Below, piece after piece: positions 45,001 through 52,972 of a stretch of 64,000 bases of DNA (position 1 is the stretch's first letter; each line of letters opens with the position of its first letter). The stretch comes from Tribonema minus (Eukaryota; Sar; Xanthophyceae; Tribonematales; Tribonemataceae). The stretch covers positions 372,001 through 436,000 of the forward strand of contig JAFCMP010000518.1 of NCBI GenBank assembly GCA_017506865.1. Direction: 5' to 3'. The notes beneath the pieces were generated by a model that saw only the letters and a list, made by a program, of their open reading frames with translations, was not told the DNA's origin and did not search any database. The position numbers were made by a program, and so were the translations under genes.

Positions 45001-45924
45001 AGCAGCATTTGCAGCTGACACAGTATAGACGCGCTCGCGTGAAGATGCACCATTAACGTCGGTCCCACGAAACTGCACCTCATAGGTGGAGTACCCCTTT
45101 GTACCCACGACGCGGCAGAAGTCACGCCATGAGCTTGATAGGAGCATCCTAGGCACGTTTTCGTTGATGACTAGAGCTGGCAGGCAATCGGCAGCAATCT
45201 CCGCAACATGTACAAGCGTGCGTGCTGCATCGCCTTCAATCCCCATTCCCGCAGGGGAAAACTCAACACAAGAAGATGTATTCCAAATCGCGTCTGGCTT
45301 GAGGTGCTTGAGCCTCTCGCGAACTTGGGGGCTAGATACATCTGCACATATGACCTCGGTGTCAGGGAAGAGTTTGCTGTACTCCTCACATGTACGCTTG
45401 CAGTTGTCTACCGCTAAGACCACCTGCACGTCAACGTCTGCTGCACGTGCGAACTCCTGCAACCCCCTATGTACACCCCCTATTGCACAGCACAACTCTG
45501 CCACCCGCAGCCGCCTTCTGTCCGAACGCCCCGCGTCGGCATCAGACGCCTCCTTAGTCTGCGGATATGACACGGGCGAAGTGGTGGAAGTAGGTGCAAC
45601 GCATCTGGGGTCAGAGTCAGAAACGTCGGTCTTACCTGGCTGCGGAGTAGCAACATCATGAGCGACATCTTGCGCTGCAAGCGGCGCGCAACTGGTCGTG
45701 TCACTGGTGCCCAAAGCAGTCAAGGGTGCGCTAGTGTCAGGTGCGCATACTGCTGGAGCGTCACTGGCATCTGGAGCAGTCAAAGGTGCGCTGGTGTCAA
45801 GTGCGCGTACTGCTAGCTCACTATGCGCATACAAGAACGTGGCTAAGAATACAAGTGCCAACGGTCTTGTCGAGCATGCGCGTAGTGACTTGTGTGCCGG
45901 CCTCAGTCGCCGCTGGTTGCACAT
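38875..45924 (-). CDS. Pol-like polyprotein with N-terminal C5 DNA methyltransferase
   Basis: A 2,349-codon frame of the LTR element. Approximate parts by residue: Asp/Thr/Ser-rich leader (1-135); cytosine-C5 methyltransferase (137-441) with AELCCAIGG (AdoMet-binding motif I), SSCVEFSPAG (motif IV with the catalytic Cys), INENVPRM (motif VI), SSRERVY (motif VIII) and a C-terminal LTVDQVMNLLGYF...ANLVQPN segment (motifs IX-X); an acidic linker; retropepsin-like protease (620-720); reverse transcriptase (1015-1240, YVDD at 1173-1176); RNase H (about 1290-1440); integrase with its zinc-binding head and core (about 1720-2000); a chromodomain-like segment (about 2110-2165); and a Tudor/SH3-like tail. 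The methyltransferase spans about 44602-45516. The gag-like frame overlaps this one by about 100 bp in a different frame, an arrangement that Ty3/gypsy elements commonly handle by programmed frameshifting. Confidence 0.93.
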   Translation of the reverse strand: MCNQRRLRPAHKSLRACSTRPLALVFLATFLYAHSELAVRALDTSAPLTAPDASDAPAVCAPDTSAPLTALGTSDTTSCAPLAAQDVAHDVATPQPGKTDVSDSDPRCVAPTSTTSPVSYPQTKEASDADAGRSDRRRLRVAELCCAIGGVHRGLQEFARAADVDVQVVLAVDNCKRTCEEYSKLFPDTEVICADVSSPQVRERLKHLKPDAIWNTSSCVEFSPAGMGIEGDAARTLVHVAEIAADCLPALVINENVPRMLLSSSWRDFCRVVGTKGYSTYEVQFRGTDVNGASSRERVYTVSAANAARLPERFARLNAILNERFRTSKPRTVREHLGCSHDTFYWDPRQPRTQGVLSTDMPLPSPVTRQPGRGPSSSYQPREKDAGPVNKALVLTVDQVMNLLGYFEPHPSGTITQMKRWAANLVQPNCVSALMLALHAIAALPEEWPSPRDATGVSPGKVVVHDRTSPPPEWMVDSSPDLPVILRLASTCVRNFQRFTRNVGQAILASFRPGSDAPVSQTPWTYGEDEEEPLTPHASHAPHVETPRAVAMREMSDTDSDADAQQPSASSIATDVFKAQPRRIARDKPPKILHRARAVGRPKKNGFVHMPIRTQVGNGIQKLVLDALVDNGAEAEFINTERAHQLPPGSICPLSEGDFTTVELADAKKSVPISGVVHAQVRFKDTIFIHAFYVVDLPYEAILGSHFFGKFGSSITYERGMRFHPAGSAGPAVAMHELAKLGTLDPPAANTIKVGVTRAKSSQRPTLPSRTYLLRTTCDQVLKADTAKTIEVVSHPVQCTGPVEVLLIPDAPEASVMANRLATRGAVLMDTVDFVAPNKPLGMLVENTSTAPVIVPRGAVLGVIEAPGMICSLDIGKEELVTNLTRIALRHLGQNAPDTPAVNRSRPVQQPDPSCVPEHDLPRPDPATRAEAERAAFRHKVAEEHNASLGTCTDEELREVLCDKNGEIFNILKQRDRHGVTYYDRAMEVLRRRRGAFAKDPKDPKVTDRFDVDIDTGDAAPIADRARRWAEREAKIIFEAIENERKRGQIRPANGPWASNPVLVTQKDKVRFCVDYRPLNRVTRRDAYGLGNMDDLVQKCSGSRIFSALDFASGYRQIPMTRESTCKTAFRAPDGSLWEYKVAPFGLVCLPSIFTRCMHELLGSARQTHACVYVDDVLVHSKNLEDHIAHLDDVLRRVEEYGMSVSRHKCQLFAEEVTYLGHKVGKYGIKPCEDKVKAMVDMMPPVDRDGKVDKRLIQVLMGCFNYYRRYIHRFAHIAAPLVECTRDSADMSWTKRRQAALAKLKHAMSNAPVIMHPDFDLPFIVHTDASKLAVAGVLSQFVPLDKLRERHKDFPWASTRRVNTVDGKPAREVVVAFFSKINSVQDAKLGASALECLAVVLALNNFRGYIWGRPVTVVTDASALRWLLTLNNHNSKLLHWAMRLQEYDVVVVHRPGKDNGNADCPSRMPQMTEIIGPRQYEHADEQWPDCTNAGPAPPSGVRFEDEQWQDSPAFLGRIGAYTACPGATAFKFNKLAQISTKLSSRMGTLTPQEVHDLSDTMHESACVDTALFKEEGGEPEPETTPLVSMLRNLKLGSYSEHIWDSCAAMLSPLRDATAPTETSETTDLALEAEDAEADTSDDNTSTRTGESDSRLESSPAMLERKNFVRWQESDHFCSSVKRYLETQGQTPDPSLAKFVSQNQEFFTAEPDGLLVHFMASRSKKGSLITQWVVPDTLKPLVLRLCHDDGSAQHPSTAATHAKVLERMYWRGLGADVRDYVRSCVSCQQTKPQSTARYKQALMPSTHMWQRLHVDYTEVGVLSSEGHRYLLIITEARSGYCWLFPVKTRSAAEAAPLLAGVLFECGALVEELVSDRAAEFMSALITTLCTFFKVHKIETSAYHPQSNGVVKNMNGRVKRALARLCSRYQARWHVYLDVVQFALRNTPREETGLTPFFCVYGREARFPLDALTSEVTSPQDLHAEVKRLQENLKLAEEAVGEALQQRAERIQARNDQIQRTVHLEVGDYVWIKKPPSRGRASAIEEHFTGPWKLVAPYGDSGLSFQCQLMGTRIRETTAHVENMKPYHPRPVRLDIEGVHALLDSAQLHQLDPDQRLCQILDRRADEDGGWSYKWLARDGTTSEWVREKELVELLFVPPWVLDTFHALYELKHQGNVPSYAERHLPREDRTLSKDAALLRYPCGTQVVRQVNDVPNSTDYLWGQVRDFAQSRWRVRYSDGTWEDLTSSQVRAAKLMAEGVRDRLRRLARQRNKPEPTFDSSLSAAPPANVRVTVSPCCQLTLDHSTLAKFSATGSLLDGAAASCLGLYPSSAIVENSLLMRSSPTREDKSL

Positions 45925-47041
45925 CTAGCGCTTCTAGCACATCTTGCGTGGAGCTAGTGCAATGACCGCTGTGCCCGAGTTGCACTGGCGCGTCAACATC
46001 CATGAGTGCACTAGGCAAGGTGTGGAAAGCGGTGAGCGAACACTCACTTGTCTTGGCGCGCTTGGCGCGCAACTCGTCGCGGCGCTTCTCCAGCTTGTCG
46101 TGGGGCCTCTTGGCGGCCTTCAGGCGCTCGATGCGGTGCTCGTACCATTCCGGGCACTCTTGGCAGTGCTCCCGGAGCTTGTTCTCTCCACCGAAGTGCT
46201 TGTGGCACCCGAAGCACTCGTCACTGCCGGAAGCCTTGGCCTTGTCGCTCTTGGGCTTGGCCGGCTGCTTGGCAGGCTTAGCAGGAGCCATTGCCGCAGC
46301 CCTGGGGTGGCCCTCGTCCGAAGTGTCCATGGCGTGGGCAGTAGGCAGAGGACGCCGCTCGCGCTCCTCGTAAAGCTCCTTGATCTTGGCGTCCGCGGCT
46401 AGAGTGTCGCGCTTGGCTTTGTCACGAGCAGCGTCATCTTGGGTAATGCGCTGGCCAAGCTCGACCTCGATGCCGTGGGCGACGCGTTCGACGTCCTCAG
46501 AAGAGGTCGGGGGGACGGCGGCGACGCTTGGAGTTGCAGCGGTGCCGGCGCTGAAGAGTATGGCTGGGTCGAGGCTAGCAGTGGTACTAGCAGCTGGACG
46601 CACCGAAGCGCTCACGCGCTCTGCAGCACGGCGCAGAGCCTCGTCGCTAATAGCGGGGAGAGCAGCGCGAAGTCCTCGAACAATGTCGTCCATCTGCTCT
46701 CGACCATCACCGGAAGCCGGGGCAGGTGCGGCGGATGTCGCGACCGGCAGGTTTCCGGAGGACGCGGGGGGACCTTGAGCTTGAGCGGCAGTGACAGGCG
46801 GAGTGGCAGTCGGTGCAGTCCCAGCGCTCGCGGGGATCGAGGCGACCGCAGCCGACATGCCGCCCTGATCGGCAGGAGGCGCCGACACAGGGTGCACAGG
46901 GGGGGGCTGTGCCTGCGGATCCGCACCGCCACCGCTACTCTCACCGCCGGTTCCCGCGCCACCCGTTTCCCCAACGGAGGCTAAGCCCGTCGCAGGCTGC
47001 TCGGCGTTGCCAGCGTGGATAGCACTTCCTCCCTGAGACAC
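45821..47041 (-). CDS. Gag-like frame of the LTR element
   Basis: 406 codons. The N-terminal half is Ala/Pro/Gly-rich and low-complexity. A middle helical, charged part (VERVAHGIEVELGQRITQDD) is followed by a Lys-rich stretch and a Cys/His cluster, CFGCHKHFGGENKLREHC, that looks like a zinc finger rather than the usual CCHC knuckle. Position upstream of pol, size and the nucleic-acid-binding character argue for a Gag role; sequence similarity alone does not prove it. Confidence 0.65.
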   Translation of the reverse strand: MSQGGSAIHAGNAEQPATGLASVGETGGAGTGGESSGGGADPQAQPPPVHPVSAPPADQGGMSAAVASIPASAGTAPTATPPVTAAQAQGPPASSGNLPVATSAAPAPASGDGREQMDDIVRGLRAALPAISDEALRRAAERVSASVRPAASTTASLDPAILFSAGTAATPSVAAVPPTSSEDVERVAHGIEVELGQRITQDDAARDKAKRDTLAADAKIKELYEERERRPLPTAHAMDTSDEGHPRAAAMAPAKPAKQPAKPKSDKAKASGSDECFGCHKHFGGENKLREHCQECPEWYEHRIERLKAAKRPHDKLEKRRDELRAKRAKTSECSLTAFHTLPSALMDVDAPVQLGHSGHCTSSTQDVLEALDVQPAATEAGTQVTTRMLDKTVGTCILSHVLVCA

Positions 47042-47760
47042 ACAACAAAGTTGGCAACTCGTCGCCAGTACGCACTTCCGTGTAGAGCGGGCAAACGCTC
47101 AAAATGTGCGCGTCGACGGCGTGCCAGAGCGCTCAAGATTTTTCAAAGTGCTCAAAGGTTATGCAATCTGCTCAGAGGTTATGCAGAAGCCGATAATTCC
47201 CTTTTCCACTTGAAAAAGCGTGTCAGGGTCGGCCTAGGCAGGTCTAGCCAGCGTGTGGACAACTCCACATTGTCAACTCAAAATGCGTCGGGGTGATCAG
47301 TCCCGTTGCATACATGAGTTTTCACGCTGCACGCAACATTGTGCCGAGGTGCACGAATCAGAATCAGTTAGCGGCGCTCACACTAACTGACGGAAAACGC
47401 TGTTGCATGGTTGCGTGTCCATGCTCACGGATTCCTCAAAGTAGCTGGAGCACCTAGTCTGACAGTATAGCCAGTCGTGCCTAGCAGCCGTGTGCTGGAA
47501 GGGAAACACCGTGAGCTTCGTTGATCGCATGCTGTCGTCTGCAGGACTAAACAGCACGGACTTGCCATAGCATGCGAGCAACTGATAGACGCTGGGCAGT
47601 CTTAGTACATAGCAGCGTCCCTATGTGTCTGTTGCACCGCCAACGCGACCCCGTCGCGGACGCAGTACTTCAGAACACCTTCGTGGCCTAAGTGCACGGC
47701 ATTAAACTGTGTCGGAGTAATCGACAGAGTCTTCACAGTCTAGCACCGATGTTGTCGCCG
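47042..47760 (-). other. Leader region of the LTR element
   Basis: About 720 bp lie between the primer-binding site and the gag-like frame, with no coding sense seen. This would be the untranslated leader where packaging signals are expected. Confidence 0.5.
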
Positions 47761-47778
47761 GCAAGTGGAGCTGAGCCA
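47761..47778 (-). other. Primer-binding site of the LTR element
   Basis: On the element strand TGGCTCAGCTCCACTTGC follows the 5' LTR with no gap. It begins TGG, complementary to the CCA end of a tRNA. The tRNA species was not determined. Confidence 0.8.
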
Positions 47779-48162
47779 TGATACAGCAAAGCAGCCTGGA
47801 GTCCATGCCTTGAGCAATAGAGCTGCTGAACTGCTAGTGACATCAAAGTGCAGCCAACTTGCAGGGCAAGCATCAGTGGAAGCAAGCAAAGACACACCTG
47901 TGTAGACATGGCTGAAGAAGGAGAGTGAGCCCAGTGAATATGGCTCAGCTCCAGAGGTCTTGCTGTCTCCCAGCCAGGATGGTCTCTTGTTGCTTGCCTT
48001 GTAGGTGCCTTGAGCACTTGTTGTTGAAGCAAAAAAAGAGCCTTCCTCCTAGTTGCTGGCACAGGACTTGAAGTTGAAGTACCGGTCCAGAGAACGGTCT
48101 CCTCCTTCCAGAGCTCCTGGCATTTCATGCTACTCGTAGCATAAAACAGAGAACTTGTATCA
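47779..48162 (-). repeat. LTR (5' copy relative to the element)
   Basis: 384 bp, differing from the other LTR at three positions. The promoter-type word GACTTGAAGTTGAAGTACC is at 48065-48083. Confidence 0.95.
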
Positions 48163-48166
48163 AAGT
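48163..48166. repeat. Target-site duplication AAGT (right)
   Basis: Matches 38051-38054; see there. Confidence 0.85.
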
Positions 48167-48894
48167 GCCTGCTCAGACGTGCTTGCTGTACTACTAGTAG
48201 CTAAAGCATGTACTGCGAGCGACAGTCAAGGCTAGCAGACGCCAGTGCCAGTGCAGGTGGCGTTCGAGTCACTTGAGGCATGATGCAGCTGAACCTAGGT
48301 CACGTCCATCGGGAAACTTAAAGGACACACACACGACACAAGTAGCACTGTGTACCTGCATTGTGCACGATGATCTGCAGCTGCTTGTGCTGTGAATGAA
48401 AGGGTTTATGCTTGTGCTAGTCCATTGCAGGATATGCTTACACCTCGGGTTATGAGGTAGAATTAGCACTGAGCAGCGATGTCGCCGTTGATCAGCCTTG
48501 CAAGAAATTCTTGCTGGCACTGAGGCGTCTCGTGATATCGACTTCGTGTTCGTGTCAAAGTACTCACTGCTGATCCTCTTGGCTTTGTTGCTGGGTCATT
48601 GCTTGCACTCTGAAGCCTGCGGCGTATATTCGGCATGTGCGCAGCTCTCGGTCGTGTGCTGATCATGAGTGACACGGGCATGTGCGATTGTGTCTCGGCC
48701 TGCAGCAGTGGTGAGTGGCGCGATCATGCAGGCTATCTCAAGGTGTGCGTTCCCCCAAGATATCGTCAGCACGGCATAGTTTCGGAAGCGTCGATTCCGC
48801 GAAGCCTCCACTTCGATCAGGAAAACGGGGAACTTCAACGAATAACTTCAACCGTAACTTGAAGTTTTGCACTCTTGAAGTTTATTGCTGTGTG
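48167..48894. other. Intergenic region upstream of ankyrin gene
   Basis: No gene was seen. AACTTCAACGAATAACTTC followed by AACCGTAACTTGAAGTTTTG lies at 48830-48868, about 30-60 bp upstream of the ankyrin start, as a candidate promoter word. Confidence 0.4.
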
Positions 48895-49734
48895 ATGATG
48901 CAGACCAGGGCTTCACGGAGGGCGCAGGTAGCAGCTGCAAATCCGCTTCTCGATGCAACGCTAGCTCAGCACACCCTGGCCTTCCTCCGGTCGTCTCTTA
49001 TAATCAGAAGCACTTGCCGCGCTTTCAGAAGCGCCATCGAGGCTCACGAGGCCGAGCACAAGCACCACACAGTGGCTGCAGATGCGGTCGGCAACGCCAA
49101 TCTCATCGTGTGGGCGGCCCGCAACGGTCTGGATCCGAAGCTGGCACAGGCGTGGTGCGCAAGCTACGGCAACCTCGAAGGCCTGCGCCGGCTTCGCTCG
49201 GTGTTTGGCCTCCCACACATTCGGGATTGCTGTTGCCTGGCTGCTCGCGGCGGGCATCTAGAGATGCTGCAAGGGCTGCGGCGGAGCGGCTGCACCTGGT
49301 GCGCGCGCACGTGCAGAGAGGCTGCACACGGCGGACACCTGGAGCTGCTGCAGTGGGCTCATGCCAACGGGTGCCCTTGGGACGAGTTGGCATGCGCGAA
49401 GGCTGCAGGGGGCGGGCACTTGGAGATTCTGCAATGGCTGCGTGTCAACGGGTGTCCCTGGGACGAAACGACATGTTCATTTGCTGCAGGGAGCGGGCAT
49501 CTGGAGGAGCTGCAGTGGGCTCGTGCAAATGGCTGCCCATGGGACGCAAAAACATGCAGTGAAGCTGCAATGGGTGGGCACTTGGAGGTGCTCCAGTGGG
49601 CTCGAGCCAATGGGTGCCCCTGGGACGAGTGGACATCTGATTTTGCATTCTACTATGGGCATGTTGAGCTGCTGCACTGGGCGCTAGCCAACGGGTGCCC
49701 AACACATTACCCTGAAGCGTTTTTGGACTTCTGA
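48895..49734 (+). CDS. Ankyrin-repeat protein with F-box-like N-terminus
   Basis: A 279-codon single-exon frame. The start at MMQTRASRRAQ was chosen because the frame upstream runs through the CTTCAACGAATAACTTCAAC promoter-like DNA. Residues 15-50 (NPLLDATLAQHTLAFLRSSL...CRAFRSAIEAHE) resemble an F-box-like helical head common in this protein class. From about residue 80 there are seven or eight 28-residue ankyrin-type repeats with the pattern GGHLEVLQWARANGCPWDE-x-TC-x-x-A. Such proteins are expanded in many protists and large DNA viruses and probably act in protein-protein recognition, possibly as ubiquitin-ligase adaptors. The last repeat (GHVELLHWALANGCPTHYPE) is degenerate and closes the array. 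The units are similar at DNA level, so the gene can gain or lose repeats by slippage. Confidence 0.88.
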   Translation: MMQTRASRRAQVAAANPLLDATLAQHTLAFLRSSLIIRSTCRAFRSAIEAHEAEHKHHTVAADAVGNANLIVWAARNGLDPKLAQAWCASYGNLEGLRRLRSVFGLPHIRDCCCLAARGGHLEMLQGLRRSGCTWCARTCREAAHGGHLELLQWAHANGCPWDELACAKAAGGGHLEILQWLRVNGCPWDETTCSFAAGSGHLEELQWARANGCPWDAKTCSEAAMGGHLEVLQWARANGCPWDEWTSDFAFYYGHVELLHWALANGCPTHYPEAFLDF

Positions 49735-52700
49735 AGCACTGAGGGAGTACCTGAAGTATGATGTTTGAGATCGCTTCAGGTGCGTGCACAGCTGACAACA
49801 CCTATAAGTGCATCGACTGTTAAAAGAAGGATGACTCTGTCAGTCACATCAGTCGTGCCCCTCAAGGCACCTGAGGCCTAGGCTTGCCGATTGTCCACGC
49901 ATATACATGACACAGTATAGTAGAAGTATATGACTGTAATGTATGAGTGGTTTAGCCTTGGCAAAACGAAACGATCATCGGCTCTTTATTGCATTCTTGG
50001 CAGCACGATCACTGCCTCCATTTTAAAGTTCCCATGCTCTTGTTTGCCACTTTCTCCGCAGCGGCGCATGGCCATTGTTCTTTGATTTGTCAGGAATGTG
50101 TGTCAGACTGACTATGAATCATATTCTACTCACAAGCGCTGCCAGAGAAAAAAAGCATGCCGCGCGGTACATTCAAAGCTACTTGTTCAGTCAGCTGCAG
50201 CGCGCAAGCTGGCTATTGTTTCGTACAGCTGCCGACCAATTTAATTCACACCTGACACGGACCTCTGCTACCCTACAACCTACCCTTTTGTGCCCTGCTA
50301 AACCAGCTTGTATCCTCAGTCTGCTGCGGGAGCTTCACAGAATATCCTCAAGACGGCAAGGAGAGGCAGGCAGAAGTGCGTTTTGGTGGTGCGGATGCAG
50401 AAACACCTGCTCGGAGCTGAACGTTTCAACACGGAGCCGAATCTGCTGGCGCTGCAGCAGCCGTACATGTTGTGCTGGACTGCCACAACAGCCCTGGAGC
50501 AGGTGAAAAAAACATATGCTACTATTGTAGTACAATTGCACTTTCAGTGCGAAGTAATTCATTTGATCGTGTGCGCAGTCATTGTAGAGTAGGTGTGTTC
50601 TGTTTCTTGTAGCTGTAAATCAGCACATGTAGCATGTTCAACAAGGCGTCACTACCTACTTGTGACAACTCTGCGCTGCAGACAACACAACAGTGTTGAT
50701 GCCAAGCCAACTTGAAGTATGCACATAGCATCGCCTGATGGTAATGGAGCAACTTGAAGCTTGTTGTCATGAATTACTGCATACTGGCATCACAGCAGCA
50801 CATCAGCTTTTGGGTTATGCGCAGCAGATGTTCACGACACCCGAGCGCACCGCTCATCAAGAGTAGGGGTTGGGCATGCATGACGCTGTCATACTACTTT
50901 ACTTGATGGAAGTGCATGTTGTATGTGTGTATTTGTTGCACACAACACCCACTGCAGCTACGCCCTCCTCGATCGATAAATGCCATTCACACAACAGCTG
51001 TAATTGTGATCGATGATGTAGCCATTGCTCATTCAGCATGATGCCCAATACACAATGTCAAGCATGCAGCTTTTTGCGCTCCAGTCGTGAAGTGCAACCA
51101 CTCATGCCACTGGTGCCCCTTCTTTCTTTTGGCGCAGGAGCCAAGTGTGGATCATGATGGTCCGGCAAGCAGACCAATTGGTCTTAGTCAGAGGCCATGC
51201 GGCTCTAGGGCTGTGCTCAAGAGGGCAAGGACGGGATATCTTTTGGAGGGCAGTAGTCGCCAAGCGTCGGATCCTCGCTGCTGTCAGGACGTGTCTGCCG
51301 CAACAGCCTGAGCCCACATAGCGGATCTCGGGTGTGAAAAGGGAGGGTGTGCAAATGCATGGGAGGATTGCGAGTGGGCTTAGTAGCATAGCTGGTGTTC
51401 AAGCTGTTGAGGTACGGTTCACTTGTGTTCTGTTGGCGTGCAATCTGGCTGCTTTAACGCATCAAACAGCCGTGGGCCATGCGTAAATAATATTACAAGA
51501 CGGCACAGTGGGCAGGGGTGCCACGATTGCGCTGTCGAGAGTGTTGTCATATTCTTGAGGATTTATGTTGCCCCGTTCCCGCCCTCTGCACTGCTTACTA
51601 ACCGCTGTAGCACTCTGTGTCGTCCGTGGCTGTGTATACTCTGAGCGTGGTCACTCAGTCTTTTGCACAAAGAGTACTAGACTCTAGCAGAGTTGTTGAA
51701 CTTCGGAACTTGCTGCAACAGTGCTCAATGTGCAGGGGAATGCATGCACTGTGGCTGCGCTGCTGCCTTCCAAGAATTCATACAGTCTCTCTCCAATGGA
51801 AGCTGCATTCAGCCAATGCTGGACACCAACTCTGTCTAAAAAGAAAAATATGTTGAACGCCTGATGCTGAACGCATTGTGCCTAGTGCTGCGTGCCTAAT
51901 CTTGCTGCCAGAGCCATTATTGCAGGACTGTACTGTGTTCGCCAGTGTGACTGCTAGCATACTATTGCAGTATATTTTGACTCTGAATCCCCCCAAACTC
52001 ATGAGGCCTGAAACTTACTGGATGCAGTTTGCCTCAAAAAGTGCTTTTATGTTTGTCACAGTCGGACAATTGTCGTACTTCCCAAGTTCTGAAGTATTGA
52101 GCTACATGTAGCAACACCAGGAGGGCTTGACCAGGCCTGGCCAGGGCGGTGATGAGTGATGAAGGCACAACGCCATGATATAGTCGCGACAATTATCCTG
52201 GACAGATGAAAGAATAGTCTCACATGCAGACCAAGACCACCCAGTGGCCATACTGTTGCAAGCGCCTCCAGGGAGTGTGCGCTGCAGTAATCAGTCAGAC
52301 TGGTATGTAGAATTGACAGAGCATACTCATGGGCGGCGCTGGGCGCTGACCAATCTGGTACCCGCCACTACTATGTGCCATGCATGGGTCAGTCGCCGGT
52401 ATGACCCTGCGAGGAAAGTTCCCAGCAGGAGAGTTCCAGAGCTGCATAACTTCAACCAAATCGACCGGCCGCAAGAAAGTCAGTCCTTTGTCGATAGCGT
52501 CAACGCTACGCTGCATTGCGCACGGATGAGCAAGCAGGCGGGAGCGCTGGACGCTAAGGTGTCGTGCAGACAGCACTCCGGGTGTAATCATGGTAAGGCG
52601 ATAGAACTGCTTGCGTCACATGTGCTTGCCAACATGAACCACACTAGCTCGATTTTGCTTGGCCCCCGTTGCATGCATGTGTGATTGGTCTTCACGGATT

Positions 52701-52972
52701 TGTGCCGTCTGCTCTGTAAACCTCTTGCGGTGTCTACATTGCCGACGCAGCGTCAGGCCAAAGTCTCGCTCTGCGATGCTTGTATATTTTAGGAAATGCT
52801 TGAACCTCGAGTGCGAGACTACTCTGTACAGTACGCGCAAGAGAAGATAAGACAGCGGGACGCGCTTGCTGTAGCTCCCCTCGTTGATTAAAAGCCACGC
52901 AGCATGTTTGCAAGCTGCGCAATGTGACGACGTCGAGATCTGACCTGGTGGCGCGCTCTTGACCGCGCAGCA
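49735..52972. other. Region with exon-like fragments only
   Basis: 50344-50502 (+) is a plausible exon (NILKTARRGRQKCVLVVRMQ...PYMLCWTATTALEQ before GTGAAA). 51139-51311 (+) follows TTTTGGCGCAG, is open in two frames and ends in a stop. Neither could be assigned. The rest looks non-coding. Confidence 0.3.

Larger units (their letters stand above)
38055..48162 (-). mobile_element. Young Ty3/gypsy-type LTR retrotransposon carrying a DNA methyltransferase
   Basis: A 10,108-bp element in reverse orientation, with two 384-bp LTRs that differ at three positions (about 99.2% identical), a 4-bp target duplication, a primer-binding site, a polypurine tract, a gag-like frame and a 2,349-codon pol-like frame. 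Domain order protease, reverse transcriptase, RNase H, integrase and then a chromodomain-like segment places it with the Ty3/gypsy superfamily. The unusual part is a complete-looking cytosine-C5 DNA methyltransferase domain at the N-terminal side of pol. The insertion is recent by LTR identity. It looks whole; I see no obvious break. The C-terminal chromodomain-like segment suggests chromatin-guided integration, by analogy with chromoviruses. Confidence 0.93.

Noticed and set aside
49735-52972. A gene in the region between the ankyrin and bestrophin genes
   Set aside because: Several open segments have plausible borders, but none could be linked in phase or recognised, so they are noted only as fragments.
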